Shown in pieces: positions 32,714-41,565 of a stretch of DNA of 44,519 nucleotides (position 1 is the stretch's first letter; every line of letters begins with the position of its first letter). The notes under the pieces were generated by a model, which was not told where the DNA came from, made no database searches, and saw only the letters and a program-made list of their open reading frames with translations. This DNA is from Bacteroidaceae bacterium (GTDB lineage: Bacteria > Bacteroidota > Bacteroidia > Bacteroidales > Bacteroidaceae). The stretch lies in NCBI GenBank assembly GCA_017651315.1, contig JAGCDE010000017.1, forward strand, positions 1-44,519, read 5' to 3'. Made by a program: the position numbers and the translations under genes.

Positions 32714-35167
32714 ATGGCCAATTCTAAAGAAAAAAAACAGCGCACAGGAACACAGAAGCCTGAGAAAGCGTTCAATATCAGGAAGATTACCGAGACTTTC
32801 AAGACCGACACGTTCAAGTTCGTGCTGGGAGCCATACTCCTGGCCCTGGCCCTGTTCCTTGTAGGGGCATACATCTCCTTCCTCTTCAACGGAGGAACCG
32901 ACCAGAGTGTACTCTCCTCCGAAGGGCAGAACACCGCCAACAGCACCGGCAGCCTCGGTGCATCGGCAGCCAACCTGCTGGTAAACCGCTGGTTCGGTCT
33001 CCCTTCCATCCTGATACCCCTTTTCCTTATCATCATGGGGACCAATCTGATGGGCCTGACACATTTCAAGCTTTGGAAGTGGTTCATCAGCACAGTGTTC
33101 CTCATCCTTTGGGGCTCCATATTCCTGAACCTCATCCTGCTTGACCTCACCGGTATAATGAGCTCTTCGTTCATCATGCCAGGCGGGAACCATGGGATGA
33201 ACGCCACCGACTGGCTGACCCATTATATAGGTGTGCCCGGAATATTCCTGCTGCTGTTCCTCACCATGCTGCTGTTCTGCGTCTTCCTCACGCGCAGGAC
33301 AATCGAGTGGGTACGCGGCAGGGCGGACAGCCTCAAGCGGGGGATACGCCGCCCGGACCATGACAAAGACGCAGATGAATCCATCCCCGATGACGACATC
33401 AACCAAACCGCCACACATGACACCTCAAGTATAAAGGAGTCCCCCGTCCTCACGCCGGATGTATCCGAAGACAATCAGGAGACTTACGGGTCCGGACAGG
33501 CCGATGATCCGTCAGACACCGTTACAGAGAGAAAGACCAGGGAGAAAACGGCCGGAGAGGCGGCGGCAGCGGTAAAGGATGAAAAGGAGATAAAAATGAC
33601 CATAAACACAGGGGAAACCGTGCAGAAAGCCGACGGTAGGATCCAGGAACCTTACGACCCGCGTCTGGACCTGTCGCACTACAAGTTCCCCACCCTTGAC
33701 CTCCTCAAGCACTACGACAACGATTCCCCCGCCATTGACGAGAAGGAGCAGATTGCCAACAAGAACCGTATCATAGAGGTGCTGCACAACTTCGGAATCG
33801 AGATTGACTCCATCAACGCGACTGTAGGCCCCACCATAACCCTTTACGAGATCACCCCTGCTCCGGGAGTCAGGATATCCAAGATCAGGAATCTTGAAGC
33901 TGACATAGCACTGAGCCTTTCGGCTCTTGGGATACGTATCATAGCCCCCATTCCCGGCAAGGGAACCATCGGCATTGAGGTTCCGAACGCCAAGCCGGTT
34001 ATCGTATCCATGGAGTCCATCCTCAACAGCCGCAAGTTCGCCGACAGCAAGATGGAACTTCCGGTGGCACTGGGACGCACCATCACCAACGACGTGTTCA
34101 TGTTCGACCTGGCCAAGATGCCCCATCTGCTCGTGGCCGGTGCTACAGGTCAAGGTAAGTCCGTCGGTCTGAACGCAGTCATAACCTCGCTGCTCTACAA
34201 GAAACACCCTGCGGAACTCAAGCTCGTTATGGTGGATCCCAAAATGGTGGAGTTCAGCATCTATTCCCCCATCGTGAAGCATTTCCTGGCCAAAATGCCC
34301 GATGAAACCGATGCTATCATAACCGACACGACCAAGGTCATACACACCCTCAAGTCTCTATGCATAGAGATGGACAGCCGCTACGAACTGCTCAAGGAGG
34401 CCAACGTCCGCTCGGTGATCGAGTACAACAACAAGTTCAAGGACCGTCAGCTCAATCCGGAGAAGGGACACCGCTACCTGCCATATATAGTGGTGGTGAT
34501 CGATGAGTTCGGAGACCTTATCATGACCGCCGGAAAGGATATAGAGATGCCGATAGCACGTATCGCCCAGAAGGCACGCGCAGTCGGCATGCACATGATC
34601 ATAGCCACCCAGCGTCCCACCACGAACATCATCACCGGTACCATCAAGGCTAACTTCCCGGCCCGCATGGCATTCCGTGTAAGCTCCATGATAGACTCGC
34701 GCACCATCCTGGACCGTCCCGGAGCCAACCAGCTGATTGGCCGCGGTGACCTGCTGTTCCTCTCCGGAAGCGACCCTGTCCGGGTACAGTGCGCCTTTGT
34801 GGATACACCCGAGGTTAACAACATCTGTCAGTACATAAGCCGCCAGCAGGGTTATACCGATGCCTATCCCCTGCCTGAATATGTCGATGAAAACGAAGGC
34901 GCAGGCGCTTCTGACGGAGGCATGGACATGGGCAAGTTCGACTCCATGTTCGCCGAGGCGGCCAGACTCATCGTGGTGCAGCAGTCAGGCTCCACTTCGC
35001 TCATACAGAGAAAGTTCGCTATCGGCTACAACCGTGCGGGACGACTCATGGACCAGCTTGAGAAAGCCGGCATAGTGGGACGGGCCGACGGAAGCAAGCC
35101 CCGTCCGGTCCTTGTCGCCGACGAGGTGCAACTGGACCGCATTCTTGAATCACTCAATCTCCTTTGA
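32714..35167 (+). CDS. ftsK: DNA translocase FtsK
   Basis: A septum-located ATP-driven DNA pump that clears and aligns chromosome ends at division. The 817-residue protein has four membrane helices in residues 35-190. An acidic, low-complexity linker covers about 215-310. The motor has its alpha domain about 320-430 (NFGIEIDSINATVGPTITLYEITPAPGVRISKI) and beta RecA-like domain with Walker A GATGQGKS (476-483), Walker B YIVVVIDEFGDL and the conserved IATQRPTTNIITGTIKANFPARMAF. A gamma winged-helix domain (AARLIVVQQSGSTSLIQRKFAIGYNRAGRLMDQLEKAGIVG) reads polarity sequences. The linker is short compared with E. coli FtsK (1329 residues), as in most Bacteroidetes. It is followed 3 bases later by the LolA-like gene. 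Confidence 0.96.
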   Translation: MANSKEKKQRTGTQKPEKAFNIRKITETFKTDTFKFVLGAILLALALFLVGAYISFLFNGGTDQSVLSSEGQNTANSTGSLGASAANLLVNRWFGLPSILIPLFLIIMGTNLMGLTHFKLWKWFISTVFLILWGSIFLNLILLDLTGIMSSSFIMPGGNHGMNATDWLTHYIGVPGIFLLLFLTMLLFCVFLTRRTIEWVRGRADSLKRGIRRPDHDKDADESIPDDDINQTATHDTSSIKESPVLTPDVSEDNQETYGSGQADDPSDTVTERKTREKTAGEAAAAVKDEKEIKMTINTGETVQKADGRIQEPYDPRLDLSHYKFPTLDLLKHYDNDSPAIDEKEQIANKNRIIEVLHNFGIEIDSINATVGPTITLYEITPAPGVRISKIRNLEADIALSLSALGIRIIAPIPGKGTIGIEVPNAKPVIVSMESILNSRKFADSKMELPVALGRTITNDVFMFDLAKMPHLLVAGATGQGKSVGLNAVITSLLYKKHPAELKLVMVDPKMVEFSIYSPIVKHFLAKMPDETDAIITDTTKVIHTLKSLCIEMDSRYELLKEANVRSVIEYNNKFKDRQLNPEKGHRYLPYIVVVIDEFGDLIMTAGKDIEMPIARIAQKARAVGMHMIIATQRPTTNIITGTIKANFPARMAFRVSSMIDSRTILDRPGANQLIGRGDLLFLSGSDPVRVQCAFVDTPEVNNICQYISRQQGYTDAYPLPEYVDENEGAGASDGGMDMGKFDSMFAEAARLIVVQQSGSTSLIQRKFAIGYNRAGRLMDQLEKAGIVGRADGSKPRPVLVADEVQLDRILESLNLL

Positions 35168-35170
35168 CCC

Positions 35171-35809
35171 ATGAATAAGGTAACAGCACTCCTCGTTTCC
35201 ATGGCTTTTCTGTCCAATGCCCCGTTGAAAGCTCAGGACACAGCAGAATCACTCGTTGAAAAGACCTCCGCAAAGATTGTGAAGGACGGAGGTGTCACCA
35301 TGAAACTGAAGGTGGCTGTCATAAACGGACTGGAGACCGATACGAGGGAGGTGACTTTCGACATGTCCGGAAAATCGTTCCGTTCCGCCGATGATGAGAA
35401 CACAATCTGGTTTGACGGCAAGACCCTGTGGCGCGGGAGTGATTTCGGTTCCGGCATAGAGGAAATATACATAAGCGAGCCTTTGTCCGAAGACATAGCG
35501 GCAATGAACATTGTGGAGCTGTTCAGGAAACATGAGGGATTCAGTGTGGAAGGGAACGGCCGCGACACCTTCACGCTTACCTCCGACGGCAGCGGCAACG
35601 GTCTTGCAGGCATCAGGAGCATCACTGTCAAGGTTGAACCTGCCACATATACCCTCAGCGGCGCGACCGTTCTCTTTGCCGATGACATCGGCGATATCAG
35701 GGCGGACATCACCGTCCTTGAATACACCGCCGGACATAAGTTCGATGACAAGACATTCGTCTGTCCGGTCAAGGACTTCAAGGATGCCGACATAATCGAT
35801 CTCAGATAA
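35171..35809 (+). CDS. LolA-like outer-membrane lipoprotein carrier
   Basis: The 212-residue protein has a signal peptide (MNKVTALLVSMAFLSNAPLKAQ, likely cut after LKA). The mature part reads as the open beta-barrel of LolA-type carriers: AESLVEKTSAKIVKDGGVTMKLKV, VTFDMSGKSFRSADDENTIWFDGKTLWR and EEIYISEPLSEDIAAMN. LolA carries lipoproteins across the periplasm from LolCDE to the outer membrane. Assignment to LolA_2-type proteins rests on fold pattern and on the usual position right after ftsK in Bacteroidetes. It is probably translated from the ftsK message. Confidence 0.8.
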   Translation: MNKVTALLVSMAFLSNAPLKAQDTAESLVEKTSAKIVKDGGVTMKLKVAVINGLETDTREVTFDMSGKSFRSADDENTIWFDGKTLWRGSDFGSGIEEIYISEPLSEDIAAMNIVELFRKHEGFSVEGNGRDTFTLTSDGSGNGLAGIRSITVKVEPATYTLSGATVLFADDIGDIRADITVLEYTAGHKFDDKTFVCPVKDFKDADIIDLR

Positions 35810-35835
35810 CAGACACGACAATAACAGGAACATAT

Positions 35836-36765
35836 ATGGAACTTATCAAATGCCTTATCATCGGATCCGGTCCGGCCGGATTCACCGCAGCAATCTATGC
35901 ATCACGTGCCAACCTCTCACCGGTGCTCTATGAAGGGCCACAGTCCGGTGGCCAGCTCATAACAACCACGGTGGTCGAGAACTTCCCCGGATACCCCGAG
36001 GGTGTGAGCGGCTATGACATGATGGAGGACATGCGCACACAGGCGGCCCGTTTCGGGGCTGTGATACGAAGCGGCATAGTCACGTCGGTTGATTTCAGTT
36101 CAGCCCCTTACACCGTGACGGTTGACGGTTCCATGCAGGTCCAGGCTGAAACGGTCATAATCTCCACCGGTGCATCGGCCAAATATCTCGGATTACCCGA
36201 TGAAACCAAGTATGCCGGACGCGGAGTGAGCGCCTGCGCCACCTGCGACGGGTTCTTTTTCCGCAAAAAGACCGTGGCTGTCGTGGGAGGCGGCGACACA
36301 GCATGTGAGGAGGCTGCCTATCTCTCCACTCTCGCCGCAAAAGTATATCTGATAGTCCGCAAGAACTATCTCAGGGCCAGCGACATAATGCAGAAACGCG
36401 TATTGGAGAACCCCAAGATAGAAGTCCTGTTCAGCCACAATGCCGAGGGATTGACCGGAGAGAACAAGGTTCAGGGGGTCAAGCTGGTGAAAGACCTTGG
36501 TCTGCCCACCGAGAAACATTACGAACTTGGGATTGACGGTTTCTTCCTTGCCATTGGCCACAAGCCCAACTCCGATGTGTTCAAGCCCTGGATAGAGACC
36601 GATGAAAACGGTTATATCAAGACCTGTCCGGGAACGCCGTTCACCAATGTCCCGGGTGTCTTTGCCGCAGGCGATGTGGCTGACCCCACATACCGCCAGG
36701 CCATCTGCGCCGCTGCAAGCGGGTGCAAGGCGGCCATGGAGGCAGAGCGCTATCTGAACAAATAG
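35836..36765 (+). CDS. trxB: Thioredoxin reductase
   Basis: A cytoplasmic FAD enzyme that reduces thioredoxin with NADPH. The 309-residue protein has the FAD loop LIIGSGPAGFTAAIYASRA (about 6-25). The redox-active pair sits in SACATCDGFF (Cys134 and Cys137, spacing CATC as in E. coli). The NADPH loop is VAVVGGGDTACEEAAYL, and the second FAD motif is VPGVFAAGDVADPTYRQAICAAASGCKAA. Length is standard. It lies 26 bases after the LolA-like gene and is likely the last gene of the ftsK run. Confidence 0.96.
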   Translation: MELIKCLIIGSGPAGFTAAIYASRANLSPVLYEGPQSGGQLITTTVVENFPGYPEGVSGYDMMEDMRTQAARFGAVIRSGIVTSVDFSSAPYTVTVDGSMQVQAETVIISTGASAKYLGLPDETKYAGRGVSACATCDGFFFRKKTVAVVGGGDTACEEAAYLSTLAAKVYLIVRKNYLRASDIMQKRVLENPKIEVLFSHNAEGLTGENKVQGVKLVKDLGLPTEKHYELGIDGFFLAIGHKPNSDVFKPWIETDENGYIKTCPGTPFTNVPGVFAAGDVADPTYRQAICAAASGCKAAMEAERYLNK

Positions 36766-36820
36766 GAAACTGTCTGTATTTTTCTTGTCAGGACAGCTGC
36801 GGACTATTCCAAAAAAACGC

Positions 36821-36828
36821 TACCTTTG
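36821..36828 (+). promoter_or_regulatory. -7 box for metF-metH
   Basis: TACCTTTG matches TAnnTTTG; no -33 match. Predicted start about 36835 leaves a leader of about 63 bases to the metF ATG. I saw no obvious cobalamin or SAM riboswitch in 36766-36897, and the gap is too short for a cobalamin riboswitch. Confidence 0.5.
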
Positions 36829-36897
36829 CACCCGACCAGAAAAAATAATACATGAACGGACGGGCTCCCAAGCCTGTCCTCAAATCATTACAGGAAT

Positions 36898-37782
36898 ATG
36901 AAGATTTCCGAGATTCTGGCCAGGAAAAAAACCCTTTCATTCGAGATTTTCCCGCCAAAAAGAGAGGATGAGACATTCACTCTCATCAGTGAAACCATCA
37001 AGAACATGGACGCATGGTCACCTGATTTCATCAGCGTGACATACGGCGCTCTTGGCAACACCCTGAGCAACACCACCCGAATTGCACGCCACATCAGGGA
37101 AAACAGCAAGGCCGAGCCTCTGGCACACCTTACATGCGTGGCTTCCACCACATCCAAGGTGGATGAGGTATGTTCGGAACTGAAAGAGTACGGAGTGGAG
37201 AACCTGCTTACACTGCGTGGTGACATGCCCAGGAATACTGAAGGACCCGTCCTGTCTGATTTCAGGCACGCATCGGACATGGCCCGTTACATAACCTGGA
37301 AATGGAACGGAGTTTTCGCCATGGCAGGAGCATGCTATCCTGAAAAGCATCCTGAAGCACCAAACCTGAGCACCGATATAGAATACATGAAAATCAAGCA
37401 GGATGCAGGAATGGAGTTCTTCAACAGCCAGCTCTTCTTTGACAACGAAGTGTTCTACCATTTCCTGCTCAAGGCCCGCAAGGCCGGAGTGACAGTCCCC
37501 ATCATACCGGGAATCATGCCTGTGACCAACTATGCCCAGCTGGACCGCATGATACAGATTACCGGCTGCAACGTACCCCTTAAGCTCCGGAACTACTTTG
37601 ACCGCTACAAGGATGACAAGGAGGCCATCGAGGAGATAGGTCTGATTTTTACCAGTTACCAGATCCTGGACCTGATAGCCAATGATGTTGACGGCATCCA
37701 TATTTATTCCATGAACAAGAGCGGATTCATAAACAAACTCATGCAGAACATAAGCTATGTCGCCGACAAATTCTTCAGATAA
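36898..37782 (+). CDS. metF: 5,10-methylenetetrahydrofolate reductase
   Basis: A cytoplasmic FAD TIM-barrel enzyme that makes 5-methyltetrahydrofolate for methionine synthesis. The 294-residue length equals E. coli MetF (296). Motifs are LSFEIFPPKREDE with the catalytic-type glutamate, PDFISVTYGALG, LAHLTCVASTTSKVDE, NLLTLRGDMPR, VFAMAGACYPEKHPEAP, YMKIKQDAGMEFFNSQLFFDNEVF and VPIIPGIMPVTNYAQL. Downstream, metH starts 18 bases after the stop, so donor and acceptor of the methyl group are co-expressed. Confidence 0.96.
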   Translation: MKISEILARKKTLSFEIFPPKREDETFTLISETIKNMDAWSPDFISVTYGALGNTLSNTTRIARHIRENSKAEPLAHLTCVASTTSKVDEVCSELKEYGVENLLTLRGDMPRNTEGPVLSDFRHASDMARYITWKWNGVFAMAGACYPEKHPEAPNLSTDIEYMKIKQDAGMEFFNSQLFFDNEVFYHFLLKARKAGVTVPIIPGIMPVTNYAQLDRMIQITGCNVPLKLRNYFDRYKDDKEAIEEIGLIFTSYQILDLIANDVDGIHIYSMNKSGFINKLMQNISYVADKFFR

Positions 37783-37800
37783 CATTCGAAACACCCTGAA

Positions 37801-40155
37801 ATGACCGATAAAATAAGGATTTTTGACGGAGCACAAGGCACCATGCTTGCCGGTGCCCAGGATCATGAGCACAGGCATCAGGGTGTCGCTGTACTCAACA
37901 TAACCAATCCGGAACGTGTGCAGCAGATGCACCGCGACTACCTTGAGGCCGGTGCACAGTATATCACATGCAACTCATTCGAGCTCAACCCGGCCAAGTG
38001 GCAGTCAAAGGAATATACCTGGCAGGAGATAGCCGATGCGGCCATTGACAATGCCCGTACCGCAGTGGGCACCAGAGCCAGCCTGATGTTTGATGTCTCC
38101 ACATCGGGCCAGCTGATGGAGCCGGTGGGACCGTTCACCTTTGAGCAGGCTTACGAGAACTACCGCCAGGTGGCCCTCTACACCGCCGACCGCGTGGATG
38201 GCTACATTCTTGAAACCTTCAGTGACCTATACGAACTGCGTGCCGCCATCCTGGCCATACGTAACTGCTGCAGCAAACCCATATTCGCCACGATGACATT
38301 CGATGAGACCGGTCGCACCCTTACCGGTTCCACACCTGAGATTGTGGCTCTTACTCTCTCATCACTTGGTGTCGATGCGCTTGGGGTGAACTGTTCCACC
38401 AATCCTCTCAGTGTAGTCGATGTGGTTCGCCGCATGAAGCCGTTCGCCTCACGCCCCATTCTGGCACAGCCCAACAAAGGTCTGCCCGAGATGCGCGACG
38501 GCCAGGTGGTCTATAACTGGACCGACCAGGATTTCGTAAAGATTGCCGCTGACCTGATTGAAGCCGGAGCCTCCATTATCGGCGGCTGCTGCGGTTCATC
38601 GCCATCTACGATAAAAGCCATTTCCATATACAAGGACCGGCCCGCCCCGGAGATTTCAAAGCCGGACGGCACATATATATGCTCATCCACCATACTGCTC
38701 AGGCTTGAGAAGGGACTGATATGCGGTGAGCGTCTCAACCCCACCGGCAAGAAAAAGCTCAAGGCAGCCCTGGCCGAGGGTAATTTTGAGTACCTTCAGC
38801 ATGAGGCACTTGCCCAGAAGGATGCCGGAGCCGATTTCCTGGACCTTAACTGCGGTGTACCAAACTCCGATGAAAAGGCACTTCTCTGCCAGGCCGTGCG
38901 CAAGGTGCAGGAGGTTTGTGACCTCCCGCTCCAGCTTGACTCGTCCAACCCCGAGGCAATATCGGCTGCAATACGCCTGTACAACGGTGTGCCCATGATC
39001 AACTCCGTGAACGGAGCCGAGGAGTCAATGTCACGCCTGCTGCCCATCATTGCCCGTTATCAGGCTCCGTCAGTAACCTTGCCGCTTGATGAACGCGGTG
39101 TTCCCGAGAGCTGTGAGGGCCGTATAGAGATAGCCCGACGCATCATTGAGCGAGCCAGTGAGATGGACATTGACCGCCGCCTTCTGGTATTTGACGGTCT
39201 GGTTATGGCCATATCGTCCAACCCGCAGTACGGCAAGATTACAATCGATACTCTTTCCGCTCTCAAGAAACTGGGAGTACTCACCACAATCGGCCTTTCC
39301 AACGTATCATTCGGCCTGCCGGAGCGCGGCACGCTCAACCGCAACTTCCTGGCTATGGCATTCATGGGCGGACTGGATATGCCTATCATGAATCCGCTGG
39401 ACCGCGAGACGGTCGCTACCGTGCGTGCATCGATGGCGCTCACCGGCAATGACCCCGGTTGCGCCGGATTCATCTACTTCAATACCCAGGCATCGGAGGA
39501 ACAGACCGTTGACAACCTCTATAATGCCGTATCACAGGGCCTCAAGGACCGTGTCAGGGAGTGCATTGAGCGCGAGCTCCCCGATGCAGGCAAGGACCGC
39601 ATCATAAATGAGGTGCTGATACCCGCCTTGGGTGATGTAGGAGCACGTTTTGCCCGCAACGAGGTGTTCATGCCGCAGCTTATCCGTTCGGCCGAGGCCG
39701 CCAAGCTGGCTTTCAGCATCATATCCGAGCAGTTCAGCACCAAGGGTGACGACGAGCCAGCCAAGGGTCATCTGGTCATTGCCACCGTCAAGGGCGATGT
39801 CCACGACATAGGCAAGAATATCGTGAAGGTCGTGGTGCAGAGCCACGGTTTCAGCGTGACTGACTTGGGCAAGGACGTACCCAAGGAGACCGTCCTTGAA
39901 GCCGCCCTGAACGAGCACCCCGATGCGATAGGACTAAGCGCCCTCATGACCACTACCGTGGATTCCATGAAGGAGACCATAGGGCATCTGCGCGAGAACG
40001 GCATAATTTGCCCCATCATCGTGGGCGGAGCCGTCATGACTCCTGACATTGCATCGGCCATCGGTGCCACCTACTACTCGAAAGACGCGTTGGAAACGGC
40101 ACACATCATGCAGCACATCTGCAAGAAAAGCGATTGCGGCTGCGGTCACTGCTGA
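37801..40155 (+). CDS. metH: Cobalamin-dependent methionine synthase core, lacking the activation domain
   Basis: The 784-residue protein has three of the four MetH modules. The homocysteine-binding barrel (about 1-285) has zinc ligands Cys198 (GVNCSTNP) and Cys263/Cys264 (GGCCGSSP). The pterin barrel is about 310-570 (ICGERLNPTGKKKLK, GADFLDLNCGVP, QLDSSNPEAISAA). The cobalamin cap and B12 domains are about 580-770, with the His ligand in KGDVHDIGKNIV (His668), then GLSALMTTT and GGAVMTPD. The C-terminal AdoMet-binding reactivation domain of full-length MetH (about 1200 residues) is absent. The protein ends in a cysteine-rich tail, ICKKSDCGCGHC. Similar short forms occur in Thermotoga and many anaerobes, where reactivation is done by another protein. 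No such partner is seen here. Confidence 0.92.
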   Translation: MTDKIRIFDGAQGTMLAGAQDHEHRHQGVAVLNITNPERVQQMHRDYLEAGAQYITCNSFELNPAKWQSKEYTWQEIADAAIDNARTAVGTRASLMFDVSTSGQLMEPVGPFTFEQAYENYRQVALYTADRVDGYILETFSDLYELRAAILAIRNCCSKPIFATMTFDETGRTLTGSTPEIVALTLSSLGVDALGVNCSTNPLSVVDVVRRMKPFASRPILAQPNKGLPEMRDGQVVYNWTDQDFVKIAADLIEAGASIIGGCCGSSPSTIKAISIYKDRPAPEISKPDGTYICSSTILLRLEKGLICGERLNPTGKKKLKAALAEGNFEYLQHEALAQKDAGADFLDLNCGVPNSDEKALLCQAVRKVQEVCDLPLQLDSSNPEAISAAIRLYNGVPMINSVNGAEESMSRLLPIIARYQAPSVTLPLDERGVPESCEGRIEIARRIIERASEMDIDRRLLVFDGLVMAISSNPQYGKITIDTLSALKKLGVLTTIGLSNVSFGLPERGTLNRNFLAMAFMGGLDMPIMNPLDRETVATVRASMALTGNDPGCAGFIYFNTQASEEQTVDNLYNAVSQGLKDRVRECIERELPDAGKDRIINEVLIPALGDVGARFARNEVFMPQLIRSAEAAKLAFSIISEQFSTKGDDEPAKGHLVIATVKGDVHDIGKNIVKVVVQSHGFSVTDLGKDVPKETVLEAALNEHPDAIGLSALMTTTVDSMKETIGHLRENGIICPIIVGGAVMTPDIASAIGATYYSKDALETAHIMQHICKKSDCGCGHC

Positions 40156-40176
40156 ACGCTGCAACATCATATCCGT

Positions 40177-41358
40177 ATGGAGGGGAACAAGCTCTGGAAC
40201 GCCGATTACATCAAGATATGGACCGTGAATTTCCTGGTCCATTTCTCTTTTATGCTTATTGTCCCGCTCCTCCCGCTATACCTGAGCGAGACATTCGGCG
40301 CCACCAAGGACACCATAGGCATGGTCCTCACCGGCTATTCCGTCATGGCTCTGGTCATCAGGCCTTTCAGCGGCTATATGGTGGACAGCTTTCCGCGCAA
40401 GACAGTCCTGGTCATCTGCGGTGCACTGTTCTTCAGCATCTTCACAGGTTATCTGGTGGCAGGCTCATTAGCTGCTTTTGCAGTATTCCGGACTCTTCAC
40501 GGCGCGCCGTTCGGTGCTACGACCGTTGCCACCAGCACTGTAGCCATTGATGTCGTCCCCTCATCCCGCCGGGGCGAGGCCATCGGCTATTACGGGCTCA
40601 GCAACAACCTGGCCATGGCCCTGGGACCGGCACTCGCCATTGTGCTGCTTGAGGCGTTCAGCGGTAACTACAAGGCCCTGTTCTGGGTATCACTGGCCGC
40701 ATCGTTCATCGGGCTGCTCCTTGAGTTCTCCATTCACCTGTCCCAAAGGGATTTCGTGCCGGAGAAGAAAGTGCTCTCCCTTGACCGTTTCTTCCTGCTA
40801 CGCGGCTGGCGCGAGGCCATCGGCATAGCGTGTTTCGCATTCAGCTACGGAGTGCTCTCCACATACGTGGCCATCTACGGCAAGGAGAAACTGGGAATCA
40901 CCGGTGGAACGGGACTTTTCTTCGGGCTCTGTGCCATAGGACTCATCCTCTCGCGCCTCACGGGAGCACGTCACCTGCGTGACGGCAAGGTGTCGCGTAA
41001 CGCCTCGATGGGTATGTGTGTATCACTTATAGGCTATCTGCTGTTTGCAGCTCTGCACAACACCATAGGCTACTACGGAGCCGCCCTGATAATAGGTCTC
41101 GGCAACGGCCACATGTATCCCGCCTTCCAGACCATGTTCATCAATCTGGCCGAACACTCCCAGCGCGGCACCGCCAACTCCTCCATTCTCACCTCCTGGG
41201 ATGCCGGAGTAGGTCTCGGAGTACTGATCGGAGGCCTTTTCAGCGAGTTTTTCGGCTACCACAGCGCCTTCTGGGCCTCTTGGACAGTCAACCTATCCGG
41301 AGTCCTATTCTACTTCCTCTCCATCCGCCGGCACTTCGAAACTCACAAACTGCGTTAG
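40177..41358 (+). CDS. Major facilitator superfamily transporter
   Basis: A 393-residue, 12-helix inner-membrane transporter. The N-terminal half has IWTVNFLVHFSFMLIVPLLPLYL, TGYSVMALVIRPFSGYMVDSFPRKTVL (the MFS A-loop between helices 2 and 3, with D-x-x-x-R-K), and VATSTVAIDVVPSSRRGEAIGYYGLSNNLAMALGPA, a common drug/sugar efflux-type motif. The C-terminal half repeats the pattern (RHLRDGKVSRNASMG, INLAEHSQRGTANSSILTSWDAGVGLGVLIGG). The substrate is unknown; the motifs lean to efflux. It starts 21 bases after metH and may be in the same transcript, but nothing links it to methionine. Confidence 0.9.
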   Translation: MEGNKLWNADYIKIWTVNFLVHFSFMLIVPLLPLYLSETFGATKDTIGMVLTGYSVMALVIRPFSGYMVDSFPRKTVLVICGALFFSIFTGYLVAGSLAAFAVFRTLHGAPFGATTVATSTVAIDVVPSSRRGEAIGYYGLSNNLAMALGPALAIVLLEAFSGNYKALFWVSLAASFIGLLLEFSIHLSQRDFVPEKKVLSLDRFFLLRGWREAIGIACFAFSYGVLSTYVAIYGKEKLGITGGTGLFFGLCAIGLILSRLTGARHLRDGKVSRNASMGMCVSLIGYLLFAALHNTIGYYGAALIIGLGNGHMYPAFQTMFINLAEHSQRGTANSSILTSWDAGVGLGVLIGGLFSEFFGYHSAFWASWTVNLSGVLFYFLSIRRHFETHKLR

Positions 41359-41452
41359 TTTTTCACTACATACTTGTGATGCAATAAATGCACCTATTAT
41401 ACCCTAAAATGTAAATGACAATTAATATTAATCACCATTAACATTTTGGACT

Positions 41453-41504
41453 GCCTGATGCTGAAGAGGGTGGCCTTGGCGTTGCCACCCCGTCTGCATC
41501 AGGC
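41453..41504. repeat. Nested inverted repeats just beyond the candidate variable repeat
   Basis: An outer pair, GCCTGATGC (41453-41461) and GCATCAGGC (41496-41504), is perfect over 9 bp. Within it, GGGTGGC (41468-41474) and GCCACCC (41484-41490) form a 7-bp stem with a 9-base loop. A third pairing links CCCGTCTGC (41489-41497) with GCAGACGGG (41572-41580) at the end of the coding region. The structure begins about 60 bases past the stop of the adjacent minus-strand gene and lacks a T tract. It may be a cruciform-type site used by retroelement target recognition, or a weak terminator. Confidence 0.6.
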
Positions 41505-41565
41505 CGCCCTGCGACTGAAAGCTTGCATGCCTTTGAGCCAGTGTGGGCCGATGGGAGGACAAATC

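Noticed and set aside
36766-36897. Riboswitch ahead of metF-metH
   Set aside because: No cobalamin or SAM riboswitch core could be recognised in 132 bases, and part of that is promoter.
37801-40155. Frameshift or truncation of a full-length metH
   Set aside because: The next gene begins 21 bases after the stop in a well-conserved MFS protein, leaving no remnant of an activation domain; the short form appears native.
41359-41565. Search for a DGR reverse transcriptase or template repeat beside the candidate VR
   Set aside because: The space between the VR gene and the MFS gene is only 207 bases and contains neither; no YxDD-type reverse transcriptase protein was recognised anywhere in the window.
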